A stretch of 64,000 nucleotides of DNA from Cystobacterineae bacterium (GTDB lineage: Bacteria > Myxococcota > Myxococcia > Myxococcales > Myxococcaceae), in NCBI GenBank assembly GCA_009782175.1, contig WRKR01000001.1, forward strand, positions 219,753 to 283,752, written 5' to 3'. Made by a program: the position numbers and the translations under genes. Shown piece by piece: positions 25,307-33,103 of the stretch. Under the pieces are notes generated by a model. It ran no database searches, was not told the DNA's origin, and worked only from the letters and a program-made list of their open reading frames with translations. Positions within the stretch are counted from its first letter, which is position 1. Each line of letters starts with the position of its first letter.

Positions 25307-25866
25307 TGAAAGCGCTGCTTCCATGCGTGGATTCCATCTTCTGAGCCCAAAGCTCCTAAATCCGCGCCACCGTTAAGATAAACTAAAGAAGCATGCGCCG
25401 TTTCTCTCACGCGCACGGAAGGATCGCCCAAAGCTTTCACCAAAGCGGGTGCCAATTGAAGCCCTTCAGGGCGATAGCGCGCCAACTCTGCAGCCAAAAC
25501 GCGGATGCGCTCGTCTGTGTCAGCCAGGAGGTGCTCCATTTCATAGGGGGTTGTGGCAGCCAAGGAGCCTTTAACCTTGGTTATTTTGGGCATACCCAGG
25601 AATAAAACCATCAAAAATGCAGCGGCAATGCCCATGTGCATGAATGAGCGAACAAAGGAGCTCTGCTTCAAAACCACTTTGAGTATGCTTTGGGCAGAAA
25701 ACAAAACCGCAAAAGACAGAAACAGCCAGGGCGCCGCACTCTCCCAGCCAGAAGGAAACTTCCCGGGGTTTCTTTGCACCCAAAGAGCAAAAACAGCAGA
25801 CACCGCCAAAAGCAAATAAGTGGCTTGCGTGAGTAACTTCATGCTGCCCGGAGATACTTTGAGCAT
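25303..25866 (-). CDS. Membrane protein with HEAT-like repeats
   Basis: 187 aa. Three hydrophobic segments (LLTQATYLLLAVSAVFALWV; LFLSFAVLFSAQSILKVVL; MGIAAAFLMVLFLGMP) precede a soluble C-terminal domain with HEAT-type helices (DTDERIRVLAAELARY, LGDPSVRVRETAHASLVYL). The DPSVRVRETA motif is typical of HEAT/PBS-lyase repeats. The function is unknown. First of a three-gene minus-strand unit with fur and the redoxin lipoprotein. Confidence 0.75.
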   Translation of the reverse strand: MLKVSPGSMKLLTQATYLLLAVSAVFALWVQRNPGKFPSGWESAAPWLFLSFAVLFSAQSILKVVLKQSSFVRSFMHMGIAAAFLMVLFLGMPKITKVKGSLAATTPYEMEHLLADTDERIRVLAAELARYRPEGLQLAPALVKALGDPSVRVRETAHASLVYLNGGADLGALGSEDGIHAWKQRFQ

Positions 25867-26043
25867 GGCAGATACACTTTAATATAAGCTTGGAAGAAAC
25901 AAAATTGTTTGTTGAAAAACCCTGTTTTTCCATAAAACAATGCTGCATTTTTGTGCCCTTGGGAGAATTGAGCCCCAAAAGGGAAATGGAGGACAAACCA
26001 GGGGCATTGACAGCCTTAAAAAAGGGCTTATACCAAGCAGGAC

Positions 26044-26784
26044 ATGCATGGTTGGACGCCTCAACAGGAGATGGATGACATTCCAACTCCCTCTACAACA
26101 ACGCCTTCAAAAAAAACCTGGTCCTTAGGCAAGCCCCCCAAAACCTCCCTTCCTAAACCCAGAGGGCGCTTTGTGCAAATAAGCCCCTGCAAAGAAAACC
26201 TGCGTGTCCTGCTCCACCCAGAAGCCAAAGAGCGCCTCTTGCTTTTTATTCAGTCCTCCACCTCCCAAGCCGAGCTGCTGAGCTGCTTTTCCTCACAATT
26301 TCGAGGAAATGGCGAAATGCTCCGCTGGAAAGAGGTGGCCTCTGTTTTAAAACACCATGGTTTTTTGGCCGCTTTTGAAGACAAGGAGCGCGCTGCTTTG
26401 TGTGCCGGGTTGCTCCAACACCGCTGCTCGCTGGACAAGCTTTCTAAGGCTTTAAATACCAAACCTGGCGCGTTGAAAAAACGCATTGCGGAGCTTTCTC
26501 TGCAAGCGGAGTTTGACAAACTCCGCAAACGCTTTGGAGCAGAAATATTGGACTCTACCAATATAAACCGCCAATTGCGCGCTTTGGCCCGACCCGGCTA
26601 TTTGCGCGACTTAAACATCAGCTTTGCCCTCAAAAAACAACTCTCCCTGAAACTCAAAACCTCGCTTGCCCAACTGCCTCCTGAGTTGGAAACTCCAGAA
26701 ATGCAACTGGGGGAGCTGGCTAAAAAACTCAAACTTGACAAAAAATTGCTCTCCCTGACCGCTCAACAATTAAAAATTTTCTGA
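26044..26784 (+). CDS. Hypothetical protein with possible Fis-like helix-turn-helix
   Basis: 246 aa, basic, without signal or TM. A Thr/Pro-rich start is followed by a helical domain (about 55-130) and SLDKLSKALNTKPGALKKRI, which resembles a Fis- or NtrC-type HTH, then a further all-alpha part ending KLDKKLLSLTAQQLKIF. It may be a DNA-binding protein, but no family is recognised. The start is uncertain (26044 or ATG 26071, which has AGGAG directly against it). Confidence 0.6.
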   Translation: MHGWTPQQEMDDIPTPSTTTPSKKTWSLGKPPKTSLPKPRGRFVQISPCKENLRVLLHPEAKERLLLFIQSSTSQAELLSCFSSQFRGNGEMLRWKEVASVLKHHGFLAAFEDKERAALCAGLLQHRCSLDKLSKALNTKPGALKKRIAELSLQAEFDKLRKRFGAEILDSTNINRQLRALARPGYLRDLNISFALKKQLSLKLKTSLAQLPPELETPEMQLGELAKKLKLDKKLLSLTAQQLKIF

Positions 26785-26880
26785 CATTTTCCCGCTTCGT
26801 TTTTTTTGAAGCTTTCTTCTGTTCATTTTTCTTCTTTTCACTGGTTGTTACTGTTCTTCTTTTCACTTTGCCTGGAAACC

Positions 26881-27222
26881 ATGCCTGTTTACGAATATTT
26901 GTGTGAAGCTTGTGGAGTGCATGTGGATTTGCTCCAAAAAATTGACGCGCCCGCGCCTGAGTGCTGCACAAGCTGTGGGGCCCCAAACACGCTGAAAAAA
27001 CGCATCAGCATGTCTGCTTTTCACCTCAAAGGTGGAGGGTGGCACTCAGAGCTTTATGCCTCGCCTTCCAAAACCCAGGGGGAGGCCCCCGCCTCCACGG
27101 CCACCCATGGAGCAGCCTCAGGAGCCAAAAACCCTGAAACAAAAAACCCGGCCCCCGCCTCGCCCTGCGCCAACTGCCCGGCCGCTTCCAGCCCGGCTTG
27201 TGCGAGCACACAAAAACCATGA
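26881..27222 (+). CDS. FmdB-family zinc ribbon protein
   Basis: 113 aa. The N-terminus MPVYEYLCEACGVHVDLLQK with CTSCG gives the two CxxC knuckles of the FmdB/CxxC zinc ribbon family, and KRISMSAFHLKGGGWHSELY is the usual second half. The tail is Ala/Pro-rich with three more Cys (CANCPAASSPAC). FmdB proteins are small, often cytoplasmic, and their function is not established; a regulatory role was proposed for the founding member. The ATG at 26881 starts the domain exactly. A lipoprotein gene follows 19 bp downstream. Confidence 0.85.
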   Translation: MPVYEYLCEACGVHVDLLQKIDAPAPECCTSCGAPNTLKKRISMSAFHLKGGGWHSELYASPSKTQGEAPASTATHGAASGAKNPETKNPAPASPCANCPAASSPACASTQKP

Positions 27223-27241
27223 AAAAAACCGTGAATAAACT

Positions 27242-27967
27242 GTGAAGCACATGGCCTGCCGCCTGGGGTTGCCCACGCATTTTGTGTGGGTCTGCTTTTT
27301 GTGGGGAGGGCTATGGGCCTGCGCGACGCCTCCTCGCATGCCTATGGAGCTTGCTGAGCAAGGCAGGCTGGCACGTGCTTTAAAAAACCAACCCCGCTTC
27401 TTGCGCATTTCTTATTTCGTCACCCCCTTTTTTGCTGATGAAAGCAAACACCTGCTCTCTCCTGTCAACCCCGCTTGGTTGCATGTGTTGCAACACCCGG
27501 ATGGTATGCCTGTTCCACCCGGAGATATAGAAGCCCTCTTGCCGGCAGCTATGCCTGTGCGCATTCTCAAAGTTGAATTCCCCACCGCTTTGGCTATAAA
27601 AGAGCGCCTCCCTTATTCCCCGCGTACCCGCCCCTGGGTTTATGTGGCAATACAAAATGCTTCTAAACCCCTCATCCTCGTCCTCCCTAATACGCTCAAA
27701 AATACAGAAGAGTTTGAGGCAGAGCTTAACCGCTATTTGACGCCTCTGAACCCCTCCACCCAAATAGCGGAGTTTTCCGTTGATGAGCAAACGGCCATCC
27801 GCAGCAAAGAGGCCCTTCCCGGCATTTCAGCAGAAGCTTTGGAAATGGCTTTGGGCTATCCAGAAAGCAAAACCATCGCCTTCGAGGGAGAGCAAAAAAT
27901 AGAAACCTGGCATTGGGGCGGCGGGCAAAAAACGGTGAGCCTGCGCGGAGGGCGGGTGGCCCGCTAG
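27242..27967 (+). CDS. Putative lipoprotein
   Basis: 241 aa. The N-terminal hydrophobic segment ends in a lipobox-like WACATP (HFVWVCFLWGGLWAC), so the protein is probably a lipoprotein. The body has mixed composition (FLRISYFVTPFFADESKHLL; RTRPWVYVAIQNASKPLILV). The C-terminal ALGYPESKTIAFEGEQKIET is reminiscent of small outer-membrane assembly lipoproteins (SmpA/BamE-like G-x-P pattern), but this is weak. GTG at 27242 or ATG at 27251 may start it. Downstream of the FmdB gene and convergent with the PHP gene. Confidence 0.6.
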   Translation: MKHMACRLGLPTHFVWVCFLWGGLWACATPPRMPMELAEQGRLARALKNQPRFLRISYFVTPFFADESKHLLSPVNPAWLHVLQHPDGMPVPPGDIEALLPAAMPVRILKVEFPTALAIKERLPYSPRTRPWVYVAIQNASKPLILVLPNTLKNTEEFEAELNRYLTPLNPSTQIAEFSVDEQTAIRSKEALPGISAEALEMALGYPESKTIAFEGEQKIETWHWGGGQKTVSLRGGRVAR

Positions 27968-27981
27968 CGTGGCTTTTTCGC

Positions 27982-28701
27982 TTAGGGCCAGCGTTTTTTC
28001 TTTTTCTTTTTTTTGCTTTTGCTTTCTGCTGCCTTGGCCGCACCCGGTTTGACGAGTTTGGCCAACTCCCCCATCATGACGGGCCAAAATGCACCCCCCG
28101 CCAAAGCCTCCAGCAATTCTTTTTGAGTGTTAATGGGCTTCTCAAACAAAGTCGCCGCATAGCCAATCTCATCCAAACTGTTTCGAGCATCACTGCCCCC
28201 AATGCCCGGAATGCGCATCTTCCTCGCAACCTCCATGGCCTGCTCATTCGCCCCCAGGCTGATAGAAGGGTTATAAACCTCTATGGCACAAAGGCAATCC
28301 AAGGAATGCAGATGCTCCCTCGCCGGGTAGGCAAAGCCCGGATCAAAAGGACGCGCTGCAACAATGGCTGCCCCCAGAGACTTCAGCTTCGGCAGACATT
28401 CCTTCACACTCCAAGGCTTTTCTCTGTTGCTTCCCCACATTTGCACCGGCTCAGGTGCCAATAGCGGATTTTCAAAGAAACAAAGGTATTGCCCTTTGTC
28501 CGTGTCCAGCTCCATCCCAACAAAAACCTTTGTTTTTGAGGTTTTGCCTAACTCTAAAAGCTCTTCACAGCCATCTTGGGTGTTCTTTTCCGTAAAAGCA
28601 ACCCCATCAATTCCGTGTAACTCAGCTCTGGCCAACACTTCTCGCGGATCCAATAAACAGCCACATGTCAAATAAGAATGGGCGTGCAAGTCTATCAACA
28701 T
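27982..28701 (-). CDS. PHP-domain phosphoesterase-like protein
   Basis: 239 aa. PHP motifs: DLHAHSYLTCG (HxH), GIDGVAFTEKN, VFVGMELDTDKGQYLCF and a late GIGGSDARN with the metal Asp. Members hydrolyse phosphoesters using a trinuclear metal site; the short stand-alone type here could act on small phosphorylated molecules. The C-terminal tail is an Ala/Lys run (SKSKKKKKKKRWP) encoded by an A-rich stretch, unlike the rest. Divergent from the small protein gene at 28756. Confidence 0.85.
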   Translation of the reverse strand: MLIDLHAHSYLTCGCLLDPREVLARAELHGIDGVAFTEKNTQDGCEELLELGKTSKTKVFVGMELDTDKGQYLCFFENPLLAPEPVQMWGSNREKPWSVKECLPKLKSLGAAIVAARPFDPGFAYPAREHLHSLDCLCAIEVYNPSISLGANEQAMEVARKMRIPGIGGSDARNSLDEIGYAATLFEKPINTQKELLEALAGGAFWPVMMGELAKLVKPGAAKAAESKSKKKKKKKRWP

Positions 28702-28720
28702 AAAAAACCACTAGCATGTT

Positions 28721-28755
28721 TTGACAATCGATCACAGTCCTGTCATAAAGTACTC
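28721..28755 (+). promoter_or_regulatory. Candidate sigma-70 promoter for a leaderless small gene
   Basis: TTGACA (28721-28726), a 17-bp spacer and CATAAA (28744-28749, four of six matches to TATAAT) lead straight to an ATG at 28756. The expected transcription start, seven bases after the -10, is the A of that ATG, and no Shine-Dalgarno is present between. The predicted mRNA would therefore be leaderless. Confidence 0.45.
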
Positions 28756-28944
28756 ATGTTCACGGGCGTGAAGGTTTTTTCTGCCACCAAGGCAAAAGAA
28801 CGAGAAGGATTGGGAGACAACATCTCCCGTTGGATGAAAACTAACCCTGATCTTCAAATTGTCGACCGGGAGGTACGTCAGTCTAGCGACAATGAGTTCC
28901 ATTGCCTCTCGATCATTCTCTTTTATAAAAAACGCGAGCCTTAG
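28756..28944 (+). CDS. Small conserved protein
   Basis: 62 aa: MFTGVKVFSATKAKEREGLG, then ISRWMKTNPDLQIVDREVRQ and SSDNEFHCLSIILFYKK. Alternating beta strands around one helix suggest a small alpha/beta fold. The VKVFSATKAKxREGLG and SSDxEFHCLSI elements are a conserved pattern I associate with deltaproteobacterial small proteins of unknown role. The frame is open upstream from 28678, but the preceding 26 codons overlap the PHP gene and its promoter region. No function is claimed. Confidence 0.6.
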   Translation: MFTGVKVFSATKAKEREGLGDNISRWMKTNPDLQIVDREVRQSSDNEFHCLSIILFYKKREP

Positions 28945-28993
28945 CCTCCCTCAACCCCTGCTTCCCCAGCTTGACACATGTGCTTGTCCAAAC

Positions 28994-29027
28994 AACAAGC
29001 CCCTTATGTTAAGGCAATAGGCTTGTT
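28994..29027 (+). promoter_or_regulatory. Hairpin in the glgB leader
   Basis: AACAAGCC (28994-29001) pairs with GGCTTGTT (29020-29027), and inside it CCTTA (29002-29006) with TAAGG (29010-29014). It ends nine bases before the AAGGAG ribosome site of glgB. No U tract follows, so it is not a standard terminator; a 5' UTR control element or mRNA stabiliser is possible. Confidence 0.4.
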
Positions 29028-29046
29028 TCCACATAAGGAGCCTTAG

Positions 29047-31200
29047 ATGCTTGAAAGTCTGTGTAGGCTGCGCCATGCAAACCCCCACTCTTTTTTAGGT
29101 CGTCATGCTGAGCTTGGAAAAGTTTGGATTCGCGCATGGCGGCCGGATGCTCGGGCCATGGGTCTCCTTGTGGACTCACAACACTTGCCCATGCACGCCG
29201 TGGCGCATGGCCTCTTTGAGTATTGCTTCTCCGAAGACGCTGCTCCTCATAACTATCGCTTCCATATATCCCTGCACCATGGGCAGGAGCTTGTTGTGGA
29301 AGACGCCTATCGCTTCCTCCCCTCCTGGGGAAATGTGGATTTGCACCTCTTCGGCGAGGGCTCCCACCAACAACTCTGGAAAAAAATGGGCGCCCATTTT
29401 CTCCAGGACTTTTTTGGCACCAGCGGCGTGGCCTTCTCCGTCTGGGCCCCCAATGCGGAAGGCGTCTCCGTCATCGGAGATTTTAACGGCTGGGATATAC
29501 GCATTCACCCCATGCGCAGCATGGGCATTTCCGGAATTTGGGAGCTGTTTATTCCAGGCATAGCGCCCGGGACAAAATATAAATTTCAACTCCACCTCCC
29601 CGGTGGCGCCACTCACTCCAAAGCGGACCCCTTCGCCTTCCAGTTTGAGCTGCCTCCCAAAACCGCCTCCATTGTTTCCCAAAGCCACCATGTCTGGAAT
29701 GACGCCGCGTGGCGCAATGCATTGCCCCAACAAATACGCTCGGACAAACCCCTCTCCGTTTATGAAGTCCACCTGGCCTCGTGGCGCAAAATTCCCGAAG
29801 AAGGCAACCGCTCCTTAACTTTCAAAGAGGCCGCACATGCTTTGGCTGAGCATGTCAAAGGCCTGGGCTTCACGCATGTGGAGTTGATGCCCATAACAGA
29901 ATACCCTTTCAGCGGGAGTTGGGGCTATCAGGTCAGCGGCTATTTCGCCCCCACTTCGCGTTTTGGAAGCCCGGATGATTTTCGGTTTTTTGTCGATACG
30001 CTGCACCAACAGGGCATAGGCGTCATCATCGACTGGGTCCCCGCGCATTTTCCCAGAGATCAATTCGCCCTCGCTTATTTTGACGGTACGGCCCTCTATG
30101 AGCATGCGGATCCACGGCGCGGCCTGCACCCGGACTGGGGCACGGCCATTTTCAACTATGGCCGTCATGAAGTCCGCAACTTTCTCATCTCCAGCGCACT
30201 CCATTGGATAGAAGAGTTTCACATCGACGGGTTTCGCGTGGATGCTGTCGCCTCCATGCTCTATTTGGACTATAGCCGCAAGCTGGGTGAGTGGTCCCCC
30301 AATGCCTATGGCGGCCGCGAAAACCTCGAAGCCATCGACTTTTTAAAGGAGCTTAATGAAACCATCCAAACCCGCCACCCCGGTACCCTCGTCATGGCCG
30401 AAGAGTCCACCGCATGGCCACAAGTCAGCCGCCCCACTTCCGTCGGAGGGCTGGGCTTCTCCCATAAGTGGAACATGGGGTGGATGCATGACACCCTCAA
30501 GTTTTTTCAAAAAAAACCGGTGCACCGAAGCTATCACCACAATGAGCTGACTTTCGGGTTGCTCTATGCCTTCTCAGAAAATTTCGTCCTCCCCCTCTCC
30601 CATGACGAAGTTGTGCACGGAAAAGGCTCCCTCATCTCCCGCATGCCAGGCGACCTGTGGCAACAGTTTGCAAACCTTCGCTCCCTCTATGCTTGGATGT
30701 GGGCACACCCCGGAAAAAAATTGCTCTTCATGGGCGGTGAGTTTGGCCAATTTGCCGAATGGAACCATGAGGAAAGCTTGGATTGGCATTTGCTCAGCTA
30801 TTATGGCCACAAGGAGTTGCCCACGTTAATTCAGGAGCTCAACCGCCTCTATCGCGAGGAGCCCGCTTTGCACCAGAGGGACTTTCGCTCGGATGGTTTT
30901 TGCTGGCTTCAGGCGGATGCCGCAGATGTCAACGTCTATAGCTTCTTCAGACGAGGGGACATTGGACGTGAAATGATCTGCGTCGCTAACCTCTCCCCCG
31001 TCATCCGAGAAAATTATCGCATCGGCAGCCCTACCCTGGGACGCTTTTATGAAATACTGAATACGGACTCCACCCTCTTTGGCGGCTCCGGTATTTCTAA
31101 CCCCCCACAGGATGCTGTCCCTACACCATGGGATGGACAAATGGCCTCCCTCTCCCTCACCCTCCCCCCATTGGGCGTCCTCTATTTAGCTCGCCATTAG
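29047..31200 (+). CDS. glgB: 1,4-alpha-glucan branching enzyme
   Basis: 717 aa GH13 enzyme that cuts alpha-1,4 glucan chains and re-attaches them by alpha-1,6 links in glycogen synthesis. An N-terminal CBM48-like module (residues about 15-210: FLGRH, FSVWAPNAEGVSVIGDFNGW) is followed by the (beta/alpha)8 barrel with VIIDWVPAHFPRD, the nucleophile region FHIDGFRVDAVASMLY, the acid/base region LVMAEESTAWP, LPLSHDEVVHGKGSL and the C-terminal beta domain. AAGGAG precedes the ATG. No other glg genes lie nearby. The 3' end overlaps the convergent regulator gene by 15 bp. Confidence 0.95.
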   Translation: MLESLCRLRHANPHSFLGRHAELGKVWIRAWRPDARAMGLLVDSQHLPMHAVAHGLFEYCFSEDAAPHNYRFHISLHHGQELVVEDAYRFLPSWGNVDLHLFGEGSHQQLWKKMGAHFLQDFFGTSGVAFSVWAPNAEGVSVIGDFNGWDIRIHPMRSMGISGIWELFIPGIAPGTKYKFQLHLPGGATHSKADPFAFQFELPPKTASIVSQSHHVWNDAAWRNALPQQIRSDKPLSVYEVHLASWRKIPEEGNRSLTFKEAAHALAEHVKGLGFTHVELMPITEYPFSGSWGYQVSGYFAPTSRFGSPDDFRFFVDTLHQQGIGVIIDWVPAHFPRDQFALAYFDGTALYEHADPRRGLHPDWGTAIFNYGRHEVRNFLISSALHWIEEFHIDGFRVDAVASMLYLDYSRKLGEWSPNAYGGRENLEAIDFLKELNETIQTRHPGTLVMAEESTAWPQVSRPTSVGGLGFSHKWNMGWMHDTLKFFQKKPVHRSYHHNELTFGLLYAFSENFVLPLSHDEVVHGKGSLISRMPGDLWQQFANLRSLYAWMWAHPGKKLLFMGGEFGQFAEWNHEESLDWHLLSYYGHKELPTLIQELNRLYREEPALHQRDFRSDGFCWLQADAADVNVYSFFRRGDIGREMICVANLSPVIRENYRIGSPTLGRFYEILNTDSTLFGGSGISNPPQDAVPTPWDGQMASLSLTLPPLGVLYLARH

Positions 31201-31755
31201 CCTCTTGCCCTTCGCCAATACCCTGGAAGCAAGCGACCTGAAAATAGAGCGCACATCCAAAGGAGGCGTCTTCATAAACAGCTGAACCAGCCTTGCCGTC
31301 TGCTCCGCCAATACCGCCATGTGCGCCAGCCTCTCCATCTTCTCCCCAGAAGCCTCCCCTGAAGCCAAAGCCATGGCCTTGGCTTGCTCAAACTCAGCGC
31401 AAACACGCGTAATTAAAACATATTCTCGCTCCTCCAAAACCCGGCGCGCCATTTTTATAAGGTCTGTCTCTGCTTGATAGCGCCAGGCAACTTCTCCCTT
31501 CTCCCTCAGGCGAATAACCACTTTCCAGTGCTCTAGATCTTTCAGCAACATGGAAACCCCTCCCTTGGAAAGGGCTAAGGCCTCCCTGATTTCTGCTGCC
31601 GACAAAGGCTGATTATATAAATAAAGCAAAGCCCATACGCGTCCAAGGTTCTGCTTAAATCCCCAAAACTCAATAACTTCTCCTACAGAGTCTATGGCAA
31701 TGCTTTCCCAGGGCTGCAAACGTATGCGCTTGGAGCTCTCCCCTGCTCTTCTCAT
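31186..31755 (-). CDS. GbsR/MarR-type transcriptional regulator
   Basis: 189 aa. A winged helix near the N-terminus: LGRVWALLYLYNQPLSAAEI, REALALSKGGVSMLLKDLEH and a wing RLREKGEVAWRYQAE, as in GbsR-type members of the MarR superfamily. The C-terminal half is helical and probably dimerises. The ATG at 31755 overlaps the stop of the upstream prenyl synthase gene by 4 bp and has GAGGGG in front, so the two are co-translated. It may regulate that gene; the ligand is unknown. Confidence 0.85.
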   Translation of the reverse strand: MRRAGESSKRIRLQPWESIAIDSVGEVIEFWGFKQNLGRVWALLYLYNQPLSAAEIREALALSKGGVSMLLKDLEHWKVVIRLREKGEVAWRYQAETDLIKMARRVLEEREYVLITRVCAEFEQAKAMALASGEASGEKMERLAHMAVLAEQTARLVQLFMKTPPLDVRSIFRSLASRVLAKGKRLMAS

Positions 31756-32786
31756 GCGGCCCCTCGTTTGGAAATAATGTCCTTCGCAAACTGCTTCGTC
31801 CATAAAACAAGCCTGGCACCGCTGGGCGTCTGGGCATATTCACCCAACAACTTGAAAGCGGCTTCCATCTCCCGCTCCATCAGCTCCGTGGCTTCGTCTA
31901 ATACGCCTGAGCACATGACGGCCAACCCAAGCTCGCGCGTGCGCTCGCGCGTCACCGTCGGAAAGCCCCATGCCTCTTTAAAACGCTTCATAACGGCAGG
32001 GTTTCTCTGGGCCGCCAACAAAACCAGCAGCGAAGGTGTCTTGGATTGGATGTCTGCAAATTGAGGCTTGCCTTCGTCTGCACCCGTTATGTCCTTAACA
32101 TCGTCCGCCATCTGAAATACAACGCCAAGCTTGCGACCAAAGGCATTTAACTTCACCTCAGCAGAAGCATTCTCTGCCAAAATGGATGCCGCTACCCCGC
32201 ACCAGCCAAACAAAGCCCCCGTCTTCCCTTCGGCTATGTGCTGAAGCTGCTCTATGGAAAGCAGCAAATTCCCCCTGGCTTCAACTTCAGCAATGGCCGC
32301 GTGCGTCATTTCTGCAACCACACGCAACGCCGTCTGCGTCAGCCGGTTGTGTATATGTGTCAACTTCAACGCCGCGCCGGACAACATTAAATCCCCCCCC
32401 ATCACCGAAACAATGTTCCCCCACCGCGCATTCACCGTGGGCAGGGAGCGGCGAAACATGCCGTTGTCCACAACATCATCATGCAACAAACTCGCGTTGT
32501 GTATAAACTCCGCCGCCACCGCAACCTCTATAAGCCTCTCGTCTTCTTCTATGCCCAACATGTCGCTAAACAAATGCACCAAAATGGGCCGCACATGCTT
32601 CCCGTGTACAGCCAAAAAGTCCCCCAAAGCATCTACCAGTGTTCCGTTGCCAGCCCCTACCTCTGAATTGCGCAGCCAAGCATGAGACGAGTTCTCAACA
32701 CGCTCTAAAAAATCCTTAAACAGCAAGACGGGACTCATGGCGATGATATAGTTCATGTCGTCTTGAACTGCATGCGGAATATGCAT
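31752..32786 (-). CDS. Trans-isoprenyl diphosphate synthase
   Basis: 344 aa. Elongates allylic diphosphates with IPP to give all-trans prenyl chains (for quinone side chains or similar). The first aspartate motif is in NASLLHDDVVDNG, the second in VFQMADDVKDITG, with GKHVRPILVHLFSDM and KTGALFGWCGVAAS in place. The residues before the first DDxxD (AAEFIHNAS) do not carry bulky blocks of a clear short-chain FPP synthase, so a long-chain product is more likely. It uses the IPP produced by the mevalonate cluster 18 kb away. Start uncertain: 32786, 32756 or 32738. Confidence 0.88.
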   Translation of the reverse strand: MHIPHAVQDDMNYIIAMSPVLLFKDFLERVENSSHAWLRNSEVGAGNGTLVDALGDFLAVHGKHVRPILVHLFSDMLGIEEDERLIEVAVAAEFIHNASLLHDDVVDNGMFRRSLPTVNARWGNIVSVMGGDLMLSGAALKLTHIHNRLTQTALRVVAEMTHAAIAEVEARGNLLLSIEQLQHIAEGKTGALFGWCGVAASILAENASAEVKLNAFGRKLGVVFQMADDVKDITGADEGKPQFADIQSKTPSLLVLLAAQRNPAVMKRFKEAWGFPTVTRERTRELGLAVMCSGVLDEATELMEREMEAAFKLLGEYAQTPSGARLVLWTKQFAKDIISKRGAA

Positions 32787-32788
32787 GC

Positions 32789-32890
32789 CTAGACCGGATT
32801 AGGGTCGAAGTGAGCCTAGCGAGACACAAAACGTTTAAGCAGAGGAGGCAAGCTAAAGCTTGCCTGCACTCCGCTCCATGAATGAAGAAA
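32789..32890. repeat. Truncated copy of the MITE-like element found at 52361
   Basis: CTAGACCGGATTAGGGTCGA followed by AGTGAGC..TAGCGAGA aligns with the left end of the 52361-52633 element, and GAGGCAAGCTAAAGCTTGCC with TGCACTCCGCTCCATGAA aligns with its internal hairpin region. The right terminal repeat is missing. The rest of the 317-bp gap up to 33103 holds only the permease fragment listed next and the clp promoter region. Confidence 0.75.
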
Positions 32891-32898
32891 AAGCATGT

Positions 32899-33003
32899 TT
32901 TTTCAGCTCGCATGGCTTCTATGGGCTCCAAACGAGAAGCACGCAAAACCAAAGGCAATGCCACCCACCCAGCCACCCCTGGGCCAATGCCAAAACTTAA
33001 AAC
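32899..33003 (-). pseudogene. Possible remnant of an FtsX/MacB-type ABC permease C-terminus
   Basis: Read on the minus strand, the frame gives VLSFGIGPGVAGWVALPLVL and then RASRLEPIEAMRAE. A Gly/Ala-rich TM followed by (W/L)RASRLxPIEA(L/M)RxE is the usual C-terminus of FtsX-superfamily permeases (LolC/E, MacB). No start or upstream part of such a gene exists here, and the truncated MITE lies directly next to it, so this is probably debris. Short, hence low confidence. Confidence 0.4.
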
Positions 33004-33103
33004 GCCCCGGTGCTTCAGAGCTGTAGTGTTTGTTTGCGCATTCCTTAAATAGGTTATAGAGCTAACAACACATTTTCTCTTCCGCAGCACTGGAGATGGC
33101 TTA

